Below are positions 1 to 7,975 of a stretch of 64,000 nucleotides of DNA, in pieces. The stretch is from Comamonadaceae bacterium G21597-S1 (lineage in GTDB: Bacteria; Pseudomonadota; Gammaproteobacteria; Burkholderiales; Burkholderiaceae_C), in contig JAPWHR010000006.1 in assembly GCA_027214345.1 (NCBI GenBank), forward strand, positions 295,364 through 359,363, in the 5' to 3' direction. The position numbers were made by a program, and so were the translations under genes. The notes beneath the pieces are model-generated. The model saw only the letters and a program-made list of their open reading frames with translations, was not told the DNA's origin and ran no database searches. Every line of letters begins with the position of its first letter. The first letter of the stretch is position 1.

Positions 1-1284
1 ATCGCCGATGCCCTTGAGCGCCACGCCGGGCCGCGCCTCGAAGGCCACCGCCGGGACCGCATGCGCGGTGGCTTCGTCGCAATAGACCTGGCCGTGCGAG
101 GCCTGGGCCATGCGCGCGGCCAGGTTGACGACACGACCGATCAGCGCATATTCGGCGCGTTCATGGCTGCCGCGCAGGCCGGCGAACAGCCGCCCGCTGG
201 CGACGCCGCAACCGATCGGCCGACCCGCGGCCTTCGCCGCGCCGGTCACGGCGTGGGCGGTGCGCATCGCCCGTTCCGCGTCGTCGGGATGACTGCTGCC
301 GGGAATGCCCCAGGCGGCGATGAACACCAGGCTGGCCTTGTCGTCGACCAGGTACTGCAGCACGCTGCCGCCGTTGGCATAGGTGGCCCGCTGCAAGGTG
401 GTGGTATGCGTTTGCAGCTCCGCCAGTGCCTCGGGTACCGGTGCGATCACGAACAGCACGCTGGCGGTGCGCAGTTCCGCCAGCCGGTCATCCGGATCGG
501 CGCGCAGGCGGCGCAGCAGGTGGCGCGGCACGAACGGCGCCAGCGGGGCCGGCACGACAGCGGGCGCCTCGGGCGCCGTGGGCTGCGGGGCCGGCGCTGG
601 CGTGATCGCTTCCAGCGCATGGCCGCCGCCCGCGAGCGCGGTGGTGTTGCAGTCGGCCTGCACCAGGGCATGGGCCGACGGCGACAACACAACCTGGCCC
701 GACTCGAGCATGGGCGTGGCGGCCACCTGCCGCAAGGCGTCGCCGCCGAGCAGGGCTTCCCACCGGCCCTGGTGGCCTCCGACGATGGCACTGAACAGCT
801 TGCCGGCGCCGATGCCGATGCGCAGGCGCAGCGGCGTCTGCAGGGCCTGGGCCAGTTCCGGGATCAGTGCCTGCAGCCGCAAGGCCGTGGCGGCCGCGCT
901 GTGGGTGGCGGTGCGCAGTCCGTGCGGGTCGCGACCGGCGGGCCAGTAGGCAATCGTCGCGTCGCCGGCAAACCGGCAGATCTGGCCGCCACCATGGGTG
1001 AGCGTGGACACGATGCGGTCGAAACAGCGGTTGAGCAGGTTCTGCATCTCCTCGATGCCGGCCTGCCCCAGCCGCGCCTTGTGTTCGGTCATGGCCGAGA
1101 AACCGGCGATGTCGGCGACCAGGATGGCGCCGCTCAGGCGGACATCCAGGCACGAGGCGATCGTGGGCGAGCCCGCGACCTGGTCGCGCGCGAACCGGGG
1201 CACGAATCGCGCGATGGCGCGGGCCGCCGCGGGCGCGTCGTCGGCACCGGGCGTGGCGTCTTCGGTCACCGCGGCGTCAGGCAT
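1..1284 (-). CDS. Class III adenylate/guanylate cyclase with two cyclase domains (3' end outside window)
   Basis: The frame has no stop down to base 1, so only about 428 N-terminal residues are visible. Two nucleotide cyclase domains lie in tandem. The first (about residues 50–215) has the metal-site motif VADIAGFS and the second aspartate in FAGDATIAYW. The second (about 270–428) reads SVLFVIAPV where the first metal aspartate should be, so it looks catalytically degenerate, but keeps the typical ALIGRVVNLAARM. This C1-active/C2-degenerate layout is known from soluble adenylyl cyclase-like proteins, which usually continue into a large NTPase/TPR region; that part would lie beyond the edge. 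The start at 1284 has a GGAGGAG Shine-Dalgarno sequence 5 bases upstream; an in-frame ATG at 1302 is an alternative. No membrane segment is visible, so it is probably cytosolic. Confidence 0.85.
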   Translation of the reverse strand, partial: MPDAAVTEDATPGADDAPAAARAIARFVPRFARDQVAGSPTIASCLDVRLSGAILVADIAGFSAMTEHKARLGQAGIEEMQNLLNRCFDRIVSTLTHGGGQICRFAGDATIAYWPAGRDPHGLRTATHSAAATALRLQALIPELAQALQTPLRLRIGIGAGKLFSAIVGGHQGRWEALLGGDALRQVAATPMLESGQVVLSPSAHALVQADCNTTALAGGGHALEAITPAPAPQPTAPEAPAVVPAPLAPFVPRHLLRRLRADPDDRLAELRTASVLFVIAPVPEALAELQTHTTTLQRATYANGGSVLQYLVDDKASLVFIAAWGIPGSSHPDDAERAMRTAHAVTGAAKAAGRPIGCGVASGRLFAGLRGSHERAEYALIGRVVNLAARMAQASHGQVYCDEATAHAVPAVAFEARPGVALKGIGD

Positions 1285-1541
1285 CGGCTCCTCCGCCCGC
1301 ATCGGGACCACCCCGCGCCTGGAGGCGGGGGCGGGGCACGGCCGGCAGGCGGGCAGCCGGTGACGGGGACAGGTGATGGAGCAGAGGCATCCGGATACCC
1401 AGGTGAGGCAGCGGGCGGCTGCCTGGCTGCCTGATCGTGCAGGGATGCACCGGACCCGTTATACCCGGCGGCGCGACCGGCGTCGAGTGTCCCGCGCCGG
1501 GTGTCGGACTTGCTTGACCCGGGTCAGGCATCGATGGCATC

Positions 1542-1550
1542 TGCTATCGT
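1542..1550 (+). promoter_or_regulatory. Extended -10 promoter element for the DNA glycosylase gene
   Basis: TGCTATCGT is an extended -10 (TGn plus TATCGT). It ends 8 bases before the ATG at 1559, so the mRNA would have almost no 5' leader. No -35 with normal spacing is visible; a TTGACC at 1514 is 25 bases upstream, too far. The rest of 1285–1541 shows no gene or clear signal. Confidence 0.4.
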
Positions 1551-1558
1551 GCCGGCTC

Positions 1559-2122
1559 ATGGCCGAGGCAGGGCGCGACCCCGACACACGCGCGGTACGG
1601 GGTTTCCCGCCGCTGGCGGACGCGCGCGCCCGGGTGCTGGTGCTCGGCAGCATGCCGGGTGTCGCATCGCTGCGCGCGCAGCAGTATTACGGTCATCCGC
1701 GCAATGCGTTCTGGCCCATCATGGGCGACATCTTCGGCTTCGATGCCGCGGCGCCGTATGCGCAGCGGGTCGCGGCCCTGCGGGCGCATCGGGTCGCCGT
1801 ATGGGATGTGCTGGCCGCCTGCGAGCGGCCGGGCAGCCTGGACGCGGACATCGACCGGCGCAGCGTCGAGGTCAACGATTTCGCGGGTTTCCTGGCCGCC
1901 CATCCGCAGCTGCGGCGCCTGTGTTTCAACGGCGCCACGGCACAGGCGATGTTCCGGCGCCATGTGTTGCCGACGCTGGCCGCACCGCTGGCGTTCGACA
2001 TGGTGCGCCTGCCGTCGACCAGTCCGGCCCACGCCGGCATGCGACCGGCCGACAAGCGGCGGGCCTGGCAGGCCGCCGTGCTGGACGGGCCCGACCACCC
2101 CGCACAGGACGGGCCGGCATGA
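1559..2122 (+). CDS. DNA-deoxyinosine (hypoxanthine-DNA) glycosylase, uracil-DNA glycosylase family 6
   Basis: A base-excision repair glycosylase that would remove deaminated bases such as hypoxanthine from DNA. The 187-residue protein has the family signature near the N-terminus, LVLGSMPGVASL followed by YYGHPRNAFWPIMG, and the second active-site loop LPSTSPAH near the C-terminus. Length is normal for the family. The start at 1559 is chosen because the family motif begins about 30 residues later and a -10 element lies just upstream. Its stop overlaps the next gene's ATG (ATGA), so the MFS gene is probably translationally coupled. The fold is shared with Mug/TDG, so an automatic label of G/T mismatch glycosylase would be related but less precise. 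Confidence 0.88.
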   Translation: MAEAGRDPDTRAVRGFPPLADARARVLVLGSMPGVASLRAQQYYGHPRNAFWPIMGDIFGFDAAAPYAQRVAALRAHRVAVWDVLAACERPGSLDADIDRRSVEVNDFAGFLAAHPQLRRLCFNGATAQAMFRRHVLPTLAAPLAFDMVRLPSTSPAHAGMRPADKRRAWQAAVLDGPDHPAQDGPA

Positions 2123-3321
2123 CCGAAACGGACTTTTCGCTTCGCCGCATCGCGGTCACGGCCTTCGGGCCGTCGCTGCTGTTCGGGATCGGACTCGGCG
2201 CCATCCTGCCGGTGCTGCCGCTGACCGCGCGCGCCATGGGCGCGTCGGTGCCGCTGACGGCGCTGCTGGTCGCGCTGATCGGCATCGGTTCGCTGGTGAG
2301 CAACATCCCGGCCTCGCTGCTCACGCTGCACCGCGGCGAACGCTGGACCATCGTCGCCGGCGCCGCGTGGTGCGCCGTTGCGATGGCGTTGTGCGGCTGG
2401 TCGGGCCACCTGGCCTGGTTTGCGCTCGGCAGTTTCATGATCGGCATGTCGCAGGCGATCTTCTCGCTCGCACGCCAGAGTTACTTGACCGAGGTGGTGC
2501 CGTTCGCCTACCGGGCACGGGCGATGTCGACGCTGGGCGGCACCATGCGCATCGGCATGTTCATCGGCCCGTTCGCCGCGGCCGCGGCCATCCATCGCTT
2601 CGACCTGGTCGGGGCCTACGGTGTCGGCATCGCCGCGCTGCTGCTGTCGAGCGTCGTGGCCGCACGCATGCCCGACCTGCGGGCGGAGTCCGGCGGCGCC
2701 GATCCGGTCGGTGCGCGACCCGCGGCGCCGACCATCCTGTCGACGCTACGCGACCATCGCCATGTCTTCGTCACACTGGGCCTGGGCATCGCGCTGGTCA
2801 GCGCCGTGCGTACCACGCGCCAGACCATCATCCCGTTGTGGGCCGACCACCTGGCGCTCGATCCGGCGGTGACCTCCCTCATCTACGGCCTGGCCGGCGG
2901 CATCGACATGCTGCTGTTTTATCCGGCCGGTAAGGTGATGGACCACCTGGGCCGGCGCTGGGTCGTCGTGCCCTCGCTGGTGCTCATGGGCGCCGGCCTG
3001 CTGGCCGTGCCCTGGACATGGGATGCGACCAGCCTGCTGATCGCCGCGATGGTGATCGGTTTCGGCAACGGCATCGGCTCGGGCATGATGATGACACTCG
3101 GCGCCGACCATGCGCCGCGCCAGGGCCGCGCCCATTTCCTGGGGGCGTGGCGCCTGATGTCGGACATCGGCGGCAGCTGCGGGCCCGGCTTGTTGTCGCT
3201 GCTCGCGGCCACGACCACATTGGCCATCGGCATCGCGGTGACCGGGCTGCTGGCCTTCGCCGCGGCCGGGCAGCTGGCGTACTGGATTCCGCGGGTGCAA
3301 GCGCGTGACAAGGGCGGGTGA
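2119..3321 (+). CDS. MFS transporter
   Basis: A 400-residue inner-membrane major facilitator with about 12 hydrophobic segments and a short polar loop near the middle (about residues 190–215, between the two six-helix bundles). The cytoplasmic loop after helix 2 is not a textbook MFS motif A, but a related GKVMDHLGRRW occurs after helix 8, the equivalent position in the second half. The profile fits a drug-efflux or small-solute exporter; the substrate cannot be deduced. The ATG overlaps the stop of the glycosylase gene by four bases. There is no linked regulator. It converges with the siderophore-interacting protein gene 33 bases away. Confidence 0.88.
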   Translation: MTETDFSLRRIAVTAFGPSLLFGIGLGAILPVLPLTARAMGASVPLTALLVALIGIGSLVSNIPASLLTLHRGERWTIVAGAAWCAVAMALCGWSGHLAWFALGSFMIGMSQAIFSLARQSYLTEVVPFAYRARAMSTLGGTMRIGMFIGPFAAAAAIHRFDLVGAYGVGIAALLLSSVVAARMPDLRAESGGADPVGARPAAPTILSTLRDHRHVFVTLGLGIALVSAVRTTRQTIIPLWADHLALDPAVTSLIYGLAGGIDMLLFYPAGKVMDHLGRRWVVVPSLVLMGAGLLAVPWTWDATSLLIAAMVIGFGNGIGSGMMMTLGADHAPRQGRAHFLGAWRLMSDIGGSCGPGLLSLLAATTTLAIGIAVTGLLAFAAAGQLAYWIPRVQARDKGG

Positions 3322-3354
3322 CCGCGCCCGGCGACCTCGCCCGGTCGGTCCACG

Positions 3355-4095
3355 TCAGTCCACCAGGTCCTCGTGGAACTCCTGCGCCCCCTGTTTCCAG
3401 TAGGCCGACACCCGCATCGCGGTACGCGGGTGCTGCTTGCCGTCCACCAGCAGCTGGCGCAGGCGCTTCATCAGCGACGCTTCACCGGCGGCCCAGGCGA
3501 AGCCTTCGCCCTCGGGCAGCTGCAGCGCATCGGCCGCGGACAAGAAGGCCTCGGGCGACCGGACCCATGACACGTCCAGGCGGGCCGCGCTGTGCAGCGG
3601 CCGGTGGTCGGCCGCGTCCTCGGCCAGCACCAGCACCCGGGCCCGCACGTCGGCGGGCAGTTCGCGCAGGCGGCGCACGATGGCCGGCAGCGCGGTGGTG
3701 TCGCCGGCCAGCAGGTGCCACGGGTAGTCGGCGGGAATGACCATCGAGCCGCGCGGGCCGGCGATCACGGCGCGGTCGCCGACCTGGGCCTGGCGCGCCC
3801 ATTGGGTGGCGGCGCCGCTGTCGTGCAGCGCGAATTCGATCGTCAGTTCGCCCGCGGCCGCGTCATGGTGCAGCGGCGTGTAGTCGCGCCGCACCGGTTG
3901 GCCTTGCGCGTCGGTGAAGATGAACTTGACATGGTCGTCGAACGAGGCCGAGACGAAACCGGCCAACGACGGATCGGCGAAGGTGATGGCGACGAAGTTC
4001 GGGCTGGGCTGCGTGATGCGGCGCACGACGGTGTCGCGGCGGTGCAGCTCGTGGCGGATGCGCGTGACGCGGCGGGGGGCGATGGTGTTTTCCAC
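3355..4095 (-). CDS. Siderophore-interacting protein (FAD/NAD(P)H ferric-siderophore reductase family)
   Basis: A 246-residue protein of the ViuB/SIP family, which releases iron from imported ferric siderophores by reducing it. The N-terminal FAD-binding barrel holds the segment VRRDYTPLHHD, the family's flavin-binding RxYT pattern. The C-terminal NAD(P)H-binding half includes GDTTALPAI and ends with the characteristic AYWKQGAQEFHEDLVD. The start is a GTG at 4095; an in-frame stop lies a few codons upstream, so no longer version is possible. It is divergent from a MarR-family regulator, and the shared 21-base gap contains an operator-like palindrome, so regulation by that protein is likely. 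No siderophore receptor is nearby. Confidence 0.9.
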   Translation of the reverse strand: MENTIAPRRVTRIRHELHRRDTVVRRITQPSPNFVAITFADPSLAGFVSASFDDHVKFIFTDAQGQPVRRDYTPLHHDAAAGELTIEFALHDSGAATQWARQAQVGDRAVIAGPRGSMVIPADYPWHLLAGDTTALPAIVRRLRELPADVRARVLVLAEDAADHRPLHSAARLDVSWVRSPEAFLSAADALQLPEGEGFAWAAGEASLMKRLRQLLVDGKQHPRTAMRVSAYWKQGAQEFHEDLVD

Positions 4096-4113
4096 AAGGG
4101 TCTTGATAAGTTG

Positions 4114-4130
4114 ATAATGTCATCCATTAT
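4114..4130. promoter_or_regulatory. Candidate MarR operator between the SIP and MarR genes
   Basis: A perfect inverted repeat ATAATG-N5-CATTAT, preceded by a direct repeat of TTGATAA (4102–4108 and 4110–4116). It covers the start of the MarR gene and the promoter region of the divergent SIP gene. A two-fold symmetric AT-rich site in this position is what an autoregulating MarR dimer would bind. Confidence 0.5.
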
Positions 4131-4590
4131 GGAAAAACAAGTTGACCATGTCAACCAAAGTGGCTTTGCCCCCGACGGCGACGTGCTGGAGGCCATCCAC
4201 GAGCTGATGCACCGTGTGCGGCATCGGCAGCAGGACGCCGCGACGGGTGAACTCAGCCCGATGGAAGCGCGGGTGCTCGGTTTCTTCGCGCGCCATCCCG
4301 GCGCGACGCAGAGCGCACTGGCGGCCCATTCCGGGCGCGACAAGGGCCAGCTCGCGCGGCTGGTGGGCGGGCTGCGGGAAAAAGGCCTGCTGCAGGCGCA
4401 GCCGGACGAGGAGGATCGCCGCGTGATGCGCCTGAGCCTGTCGGAGCCCGCGCAAGGCCTGCTGGCACAGGTGCGGCGCCAGCGCAAGCGGCTGTCGGCC
4501 GCGGCGGTGCAGGGCTTCAGCGCCGAGGAGCGCGCGCAGCTGATGGCGCTGCTGACCCGGATCCGGGCCAACCTGGACGCCGGGCGCTGA
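4117..4590 (+). CDS. MarR-family transcriptional regulator
   Basis: A 157-residue winged-helix regulator. The N-terminal helix is followed by a helix-turn-helix (about residues 60–105, with GATQSALAAHSGRDKGQLARL) and the wing DEEDRRVMRLSLSEPA, then a C-terminal dimerisation helix ending in RIRANLDAGR. Such proteins bind palindromes as dimers and release DNA on binding a ligand. The start is uncertain between ATG 4117 and ATG 4129; neither has a good ribosome binding site, and the operator overlaps both. The neighbouring divergent siderophore-interacting protein is the most likely target. Whether it senses iron, a phenolic ligand or something else is not visible. Confidence 0.88.
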   Translation: MSSIMEKQVDHVNQSGFAPDGDVLEAIHELMHRVRHRQQDAATGELSPMEARVLGFFARHPGATQSALAAHSGRDKGQLARLVGGLREKGLLQAQPDEEDRRVMRLSLSEPAQGLLAQVRRQRKRLSAAAVQGFSAEERAQLMALLTRIRANLDAGR

Positions 4591-4591
4591 C

Positions 4592-4607
4592 CCGGCCCGT
4601 GGGCCGG
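4592..4607. terminator. Hairpin between convergent MarR and malate synthase genes
   Basis: CCGGCCC and GGGCCGG form a perfect 7-bp stem with a 2-base centre, directly after the MarR stop and 13 bases from the malate synthase stop. There is no T-run, so terminator strength is uncertain; it could act in both directions. Confidence 0.45.
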
Positions 4608-4620
4608 TCGGGTTGCAGGA

Positions 4621-6840
4621 TCAGGCGGCGCCGGCCTTGACCTTGAGCCGCCAGGCGTGCAGCAGCGGCTCGGTGTAGCCGCTGGGCTGCTCCAGCCCCT
4701 TGAACACCAGATCGGTCGCGGCCTGGAACGCCGCGCCTTGCGGGTGGGTCGCCATCGGCGTGTACAACGCGTCGCCGGCGTTCTGCTTGTCGACCACCTT
4801 GGCCATGCGCTTGAACGTGGACTTGACCTGGGCCTTGGTGACCACGCCGTGGTGCAGCCAGTTGGCCATGTGCTGGCTCGAGATGCGCAGCGTGGCGCGG
4901 TCTTCCATCAGGCCGACGTTGTGGATGTCGGGCACCTTGGAGCAACCCACGCCCTGGTCGATCCAGCGCACCACGTAGCCCAGGATGCCCTGGGCGTTGT
5001 TGTCGAGTTCCTGCTGCTTGTCGGCATCGCTCCACTTGGGCGTGCGCACCACGGGAATCGTCAGCAGGTCGTTCAGGATCGCCTCGCGCTGCTGCGCCGC
5101 GTCACCCGCTGCGGCGTCCTGCTCCATCTGCTTCTGCACGTCCGACACCTTGACCTGGTGGTAATGCAGCGCATGCAGCGTCGCGGCGGTCGGGCTGGGC
5201 ACCCAGGCGGTGTTGGCGCCGGCCTTCGGGTGGCCGATCTTCTGTTTCATCATGTCGGCCATCAGGTCGGGCATGGCCCACATGCCCTTGCCGATCTGCG
5301 CCTTGCCGCGCAAGCCGCAGGCCAGGCCAACCATGACGTTGTTCTTCTCGTAGGCCTGGATCCAGGCGCTGGTCTTCATGTCGCCCTTGCGTAGCACCGC
5401 GCCGGCCTGCATGCAGCTGTGCATCTCGTCGCCGGTGCGGTCCAGGAAGCCGGTGTTGATGAAGGCCACGCGGCTGGCCGCGGCGGCGATGCAGGCCTTG
5501 AGGTTGACGCTGGTGCGGCGCTCCTCGTCCATGATGCCGAGCTTGACCGTGCTCGCCGGCAGGCCGAGCAGCTTCTCGACGCGGCCGAACAGTTCGTTGG
5601 CAAAGCCTACTTCGGCCGGGCCGTGCATCTTGGGCTTGACGATGTAGACCGAACCCTTGCGCGAGTTGCGGATACCGTTCGTGCCGTGGCCCTGCAGGTC
5701 GTGCAGCGCGATCGCCGTGGTCACGACCGCGTCCATGATGCCTTCGGGAATCTCGTGCTCGGCGCCATCGGCCCCCGTGTACAGGATGGCCGGATTGGTC
5801 ATCAGGTGGCCGACATTGCGCACGAACATCAGTGAACGACCGTGCAGGGTCACGGTGCCGCTGCCGTTGGGCGCGGTGTAGACACGGTCCGGGTTCAGGC
5901 CGCGGGTGAAGGTCTTGCCGCCCTTGCTGACGTTCTCCGTCAGGTCGCCCTTGAGGATGCCGAGCCAGTTGCGGTAACCCAGCACCTTGTCCTGCGCATC
6001 GACCGCGGCCACCGAGTCCTCGAGGTCGAGGATGGTGGAGAGCGCCGACTCGAGCACCAGGTCGCTGACGCCGGCCGCGTCATGGGCGCCGGTCGTGCTG
6101 GTGTGGTCGATGCGGATGTCGATGTGCAGGCCGTTGTGCTGTAGCAGCACCGACGACGGACGCGCCGCGGCGCCCTGGTAGCCGACGAACTGGCGGCTGT
6201 TGCGCAGCCCGGTGTTCTTGCCGCCCTTGAGCGTGACCACCAGCTTGCCGCCGAGCACGGCATAGGCCGTCGCGTCCAGGTGCGAGCCGCGCGCCAGTGG
6301 CGCGGTGCGGTCCAGCACATGGCGCGCATATTCGATCACCTTGTCGCCCCGCACCGGGTTGTAGTCGCCGCCGCGGCTGGCGCCGCCGGATTCGTCGATC
6401 GCGTCGGTCCCGTAGAGCGCGTCGTACAGCGAGCCCCAGCGCGCGTTCGCGGCATTGAGCGCATAACGTGCGTTGAGGATGGGAACCACCAGTTGCGGGC
6501 CGGCCTGCAGCGCCAGCTCGGCGTCGACGTTTTTCGTCGTGGTGCGCACCGCGGCGGGTTCGGGTACGAGGTAGCCGATCTTTTCCAGGAAGCGGCGATA
6601 CGCCTTCATGCTGCGGATCGGGCCCGGGTGTGCCCGGTGCCAGCTGTCGAGTTCGGCCTGCAGCCGGTCGCGCTCGGCCAGCAGGGCCTGGTTCTTCGGT
6701 GCCAGGTCGGCCACGATGGCATCGAATCCCTGCCAGAACGCGGCGGGATCGACGCCGGTGCCCGGCAACACCTGGTTGTCGATGAAGTCGTGCAGTTCGG
6801 TGGCGATGTTCAATGCGTGTACGCGGGTGCGGGAGGTCAT
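4621..6840 (-). CDS. glcB: Malate synthase G
   Basis: Condenses glyoxylate with acetyl-CoA to give malate, in the cytosol. The 739-residue length matches the monomeric G isoform (about 720–730) rather than the shorter A isoform. Recognisable family segments include [17 protein letters not shown] near residue 130, [14 protein letters not shown] near 270 (acidic metal-binding region), and [17 protein letters not shown] near 440. The start at 6840 ([16 protein letters not shown]) has AAGGAAA 8 bases upstream; a longer in-frame start at 6873 would add 11 unconvincing residues. It lies 48 bases behind a haloacid dehalogenase on the same strand, so both may feed two-carbon acids through glyoxylate. 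Confidence 0.97.
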   Translation of the reverse strand: MTSRTRVHALNIATELHDFIDNQVLPGTGVDPAAFWQGFDAIVADLAPKNQALLAERDRLQAELDSWHRAHPGPIRSMKAYRRFLEKIGYLVPEPAAVRTTTKNVDAELALQAGPQLVVPILNARYALNAANARWGSLYDALYGTDAIDESGGASRGGDYNPVRGDKVIEYARHVLDRTAPLARGSHLDATAYAVLGGKLVVTLKGGKNTGLRNSRQFVGYQGAAARPSSVLLQHNGLHIDIRIDHTSTTGAHDAAGVSDLVLESALSTILDLEDSVAAVDAQDKVLGYRNWLGILKGDLTENVSKGGKTFTRGLNPDRVYTAPNGSGTVTLHGRSLMFVRNVGHLMTNPAILYTGADGAEHEIPEGIMDAVVTTAIALHDLQGHGTNGIRNSRKGSVYIVKPKMHGPAEVGFANELFGRVEKLLGLPASTVKLGIMDEERRTSVNLKACIAAAASRVAFINTGFLDRTGDEMHSCMQAGAVLRKGDMKTSAWIQAYEKNNVMVGLACGLRGKAQIGKGMWAMPDLMADMMKQKIGHPKAGANTAWVPSPTAATLHALHYHQVKVSDVQKQMEQDAAAGDAAQQREAILNDLLTIPVVRTPKWSDADKQQELDNNAQGILGYVVRWIDQGVGCSKVPDIHNVGLMEDRATLRISSQHMANWLHHGVVTKAQVKSTFKRMAKVVDKQNAGDALYTPMATHPQGAAFQAATDLVFKGLEQPSGYTEPLLHAWRLKVKAGAA

Positions 6841-6888
6841 GGATCGGTTTCCTTCTTCAATATCGATATGCAAAACAGGCGGGTGGCT

Positions 6889-7581
6889 TCACAGGAACAC
6901 GCGCACGTCGCGCAGGCTGCTGCCGACATGGTGGGGCTGGGTGCCCAGTTCCTCGAACGGCAGCTGGTAGCGGTTCACCCACAAGGTCTGGTAGCCGTAC
7001 CAGGTCGCGGCCAACGCATCCCAGGCATTGCAGCTGACGAAGCCGATCTGGCGTGCGCGCAGTCCGGTGGCCTGCTCGCCGAGCGCGTAGGCTTCGGGGG
7101 CGGTCTTGTACAGGCGCACCGGGTCGACGCTGATGACATGGTCGAGCAGGCCGCCCAGGCCCGCCGACTTGATCGCCAGGTCGAGCATGGCCGGATCGCC
7201 GTTGCTCAGGATGCCGGTCGCCAGGCCGGCATCCTTGATCTGCTGCAGCACGGCGCGGTTCTCGGGAAACGCGCTCAGGCTGCGGTACTGGTTCATCAAC
7301 TGGTCGATGCGGCTGTCGAAGTCCGGCTTGCCGGTCTGCTCGGGCACCAGGCGCTTGACCGCATAGACCAGCGCGGCGCGCGTCAGATCCCAGAACGGCC
7401 GGTAAAACGCGCCATGGTTGCTGGTCGTGACCAGCCGGGAATATTCGATCTGCTTGTCGCGCCAGACCTGGCTCAGCGCCGTGCCATGGCCGGGATACAA
7501 CTGCTCGGCCAACAGTGCGACGCTGTACACGTCGAACAAGGTGCCATAGGCGTCGAAAAGTATGGCTTTGGGCTTGTCCAT
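6889..7581 (-). CDS. Haloacid dehalogenase, type II (L-2-haloacid dehalogenase)
   Basis: A 230-residue HAD-superfamily enzyme. The nucleophile motif FDAYGTLFD starts at residue 9, with Asp10 forming the ester intermediate in the family. Motif II is ILSNGDP, motif III the lysine in RLYKTAPEAY, and the C-terminal SCNAWDALAATWYGY is the type II haloacid dehalogenase signature that distinguishes it from phosphatases of the superfamily. It converts short L-2-haloacids to 2-hydroxyacids; with monochloroacetate the product is glycolate. Malate synthase G follows 48 bases downstream on the same strand. A palindrome and an AT-rich stretch lie immediately upstream of the start. Confidence 0.93.
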   Translation of the reverse strand: MDKPKAILFDAYGTLFDVYSVALLAEQLYPGHGTALSQVWRDKQIEYSRLVTTSNHGAFYRPFWDLTRAALVYAVKRLVPEQTGKPDFDSRIDQLMNQYRSLSAFPENRAVLQQIKDAGLATGILSNGDPAMLDLAIKSAGLGGLLDHVISVDPVRLYKTAPEAYALGEQATGLRARQIGFVSCNAWDALAATWYGYQTLWVNRYQLPFEELGTQPHHVGSSLRDVRVFL

Positions 7582-7601
7582 GGTTCGACTGTATTCGAAC
7601 C
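7582..7601. promoter_or_regulatory. Candidate operator upstream of the haloacid dehalogenase gene
   Basis: A perfect inverted repeat GGTTCGA-N6-TCGAACC touches the dehalogenase start codon. It is followed upstream by AT-rich DNA (about 7602–7660) that contrasts with the GC-rich surroundings and contains a second weaker dyad (AACC-N7-GGTT). This looks like a promoter-operator for the dehalogenase–glcB pair; the regulator is unknown. The remainder, 7660–7888, shows no further signal. Confidence 0.5.
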
Positions 7602-7888
7602 TTTTTAGATCATTAACCTTGCATAGGTTGCTTGATATATGACATTTGTGGATGTAATCGATGGTCGTGACACGGTGCCAGAGACTGCCGGGCAACCAGG
7701 GCAGTCCGATGACAGCGGCGTGCGGAACCTTTGCCCGGTGCCACAACAGGCGTCAAGCGTGGCGCCCGCCGTCCGATGAATCAAGCAAACGCCCTGGCGC
7801 AGAGCGCACAATGCGGGATGCGGGCGCGTTTCGGCGCAAATAATGCACAGCCAGCAATGGCGTCATCGGGAATCGGTCAAGGGGTTTC

Positions 7889-7975
7889 GTGTACAAACAG
7901 ATGAACAAGGTTCTGGCGAGGGGCTCGGCGAGCGCAGGTGCGGTCGCCGGGCCCGAGGCCGTGTCGCGTTATTGA
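7889..7975 (+). CDS. Small upstream ORF (24–28 aa) coupled to the DUF1631 gene
   Basis: A short frame opens with GTG at 7889 (or ATG at 7901) and reads MNKVLARGSASAGAVAGPEA from the ATG before ending four codons later. Its TGA overlaps the ATG of the next gene (TGATG). An AAGGGG stretch precedes the GTG by 4 bases. Third-position bases are almost all G or C, as in neighbouring real genes, while the alternative frame that would extend the DUF1631 gene upstream looks like random arginine-rich translation. It may be a translated leader controlling the next gene, or the true N-terminus of DUF1631 separated by a frameshift. No known family recognised. Confidence 0.45.
   Translation: MYKQMNKVLARGSASAGAVAGPEAVSRY

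Noticed and set aside
1514..1519. TTGACC as the -35 of the DNA glycosylase promoter
   Set aside because: It lies 25 bases from the -10, outside the workable spacing.
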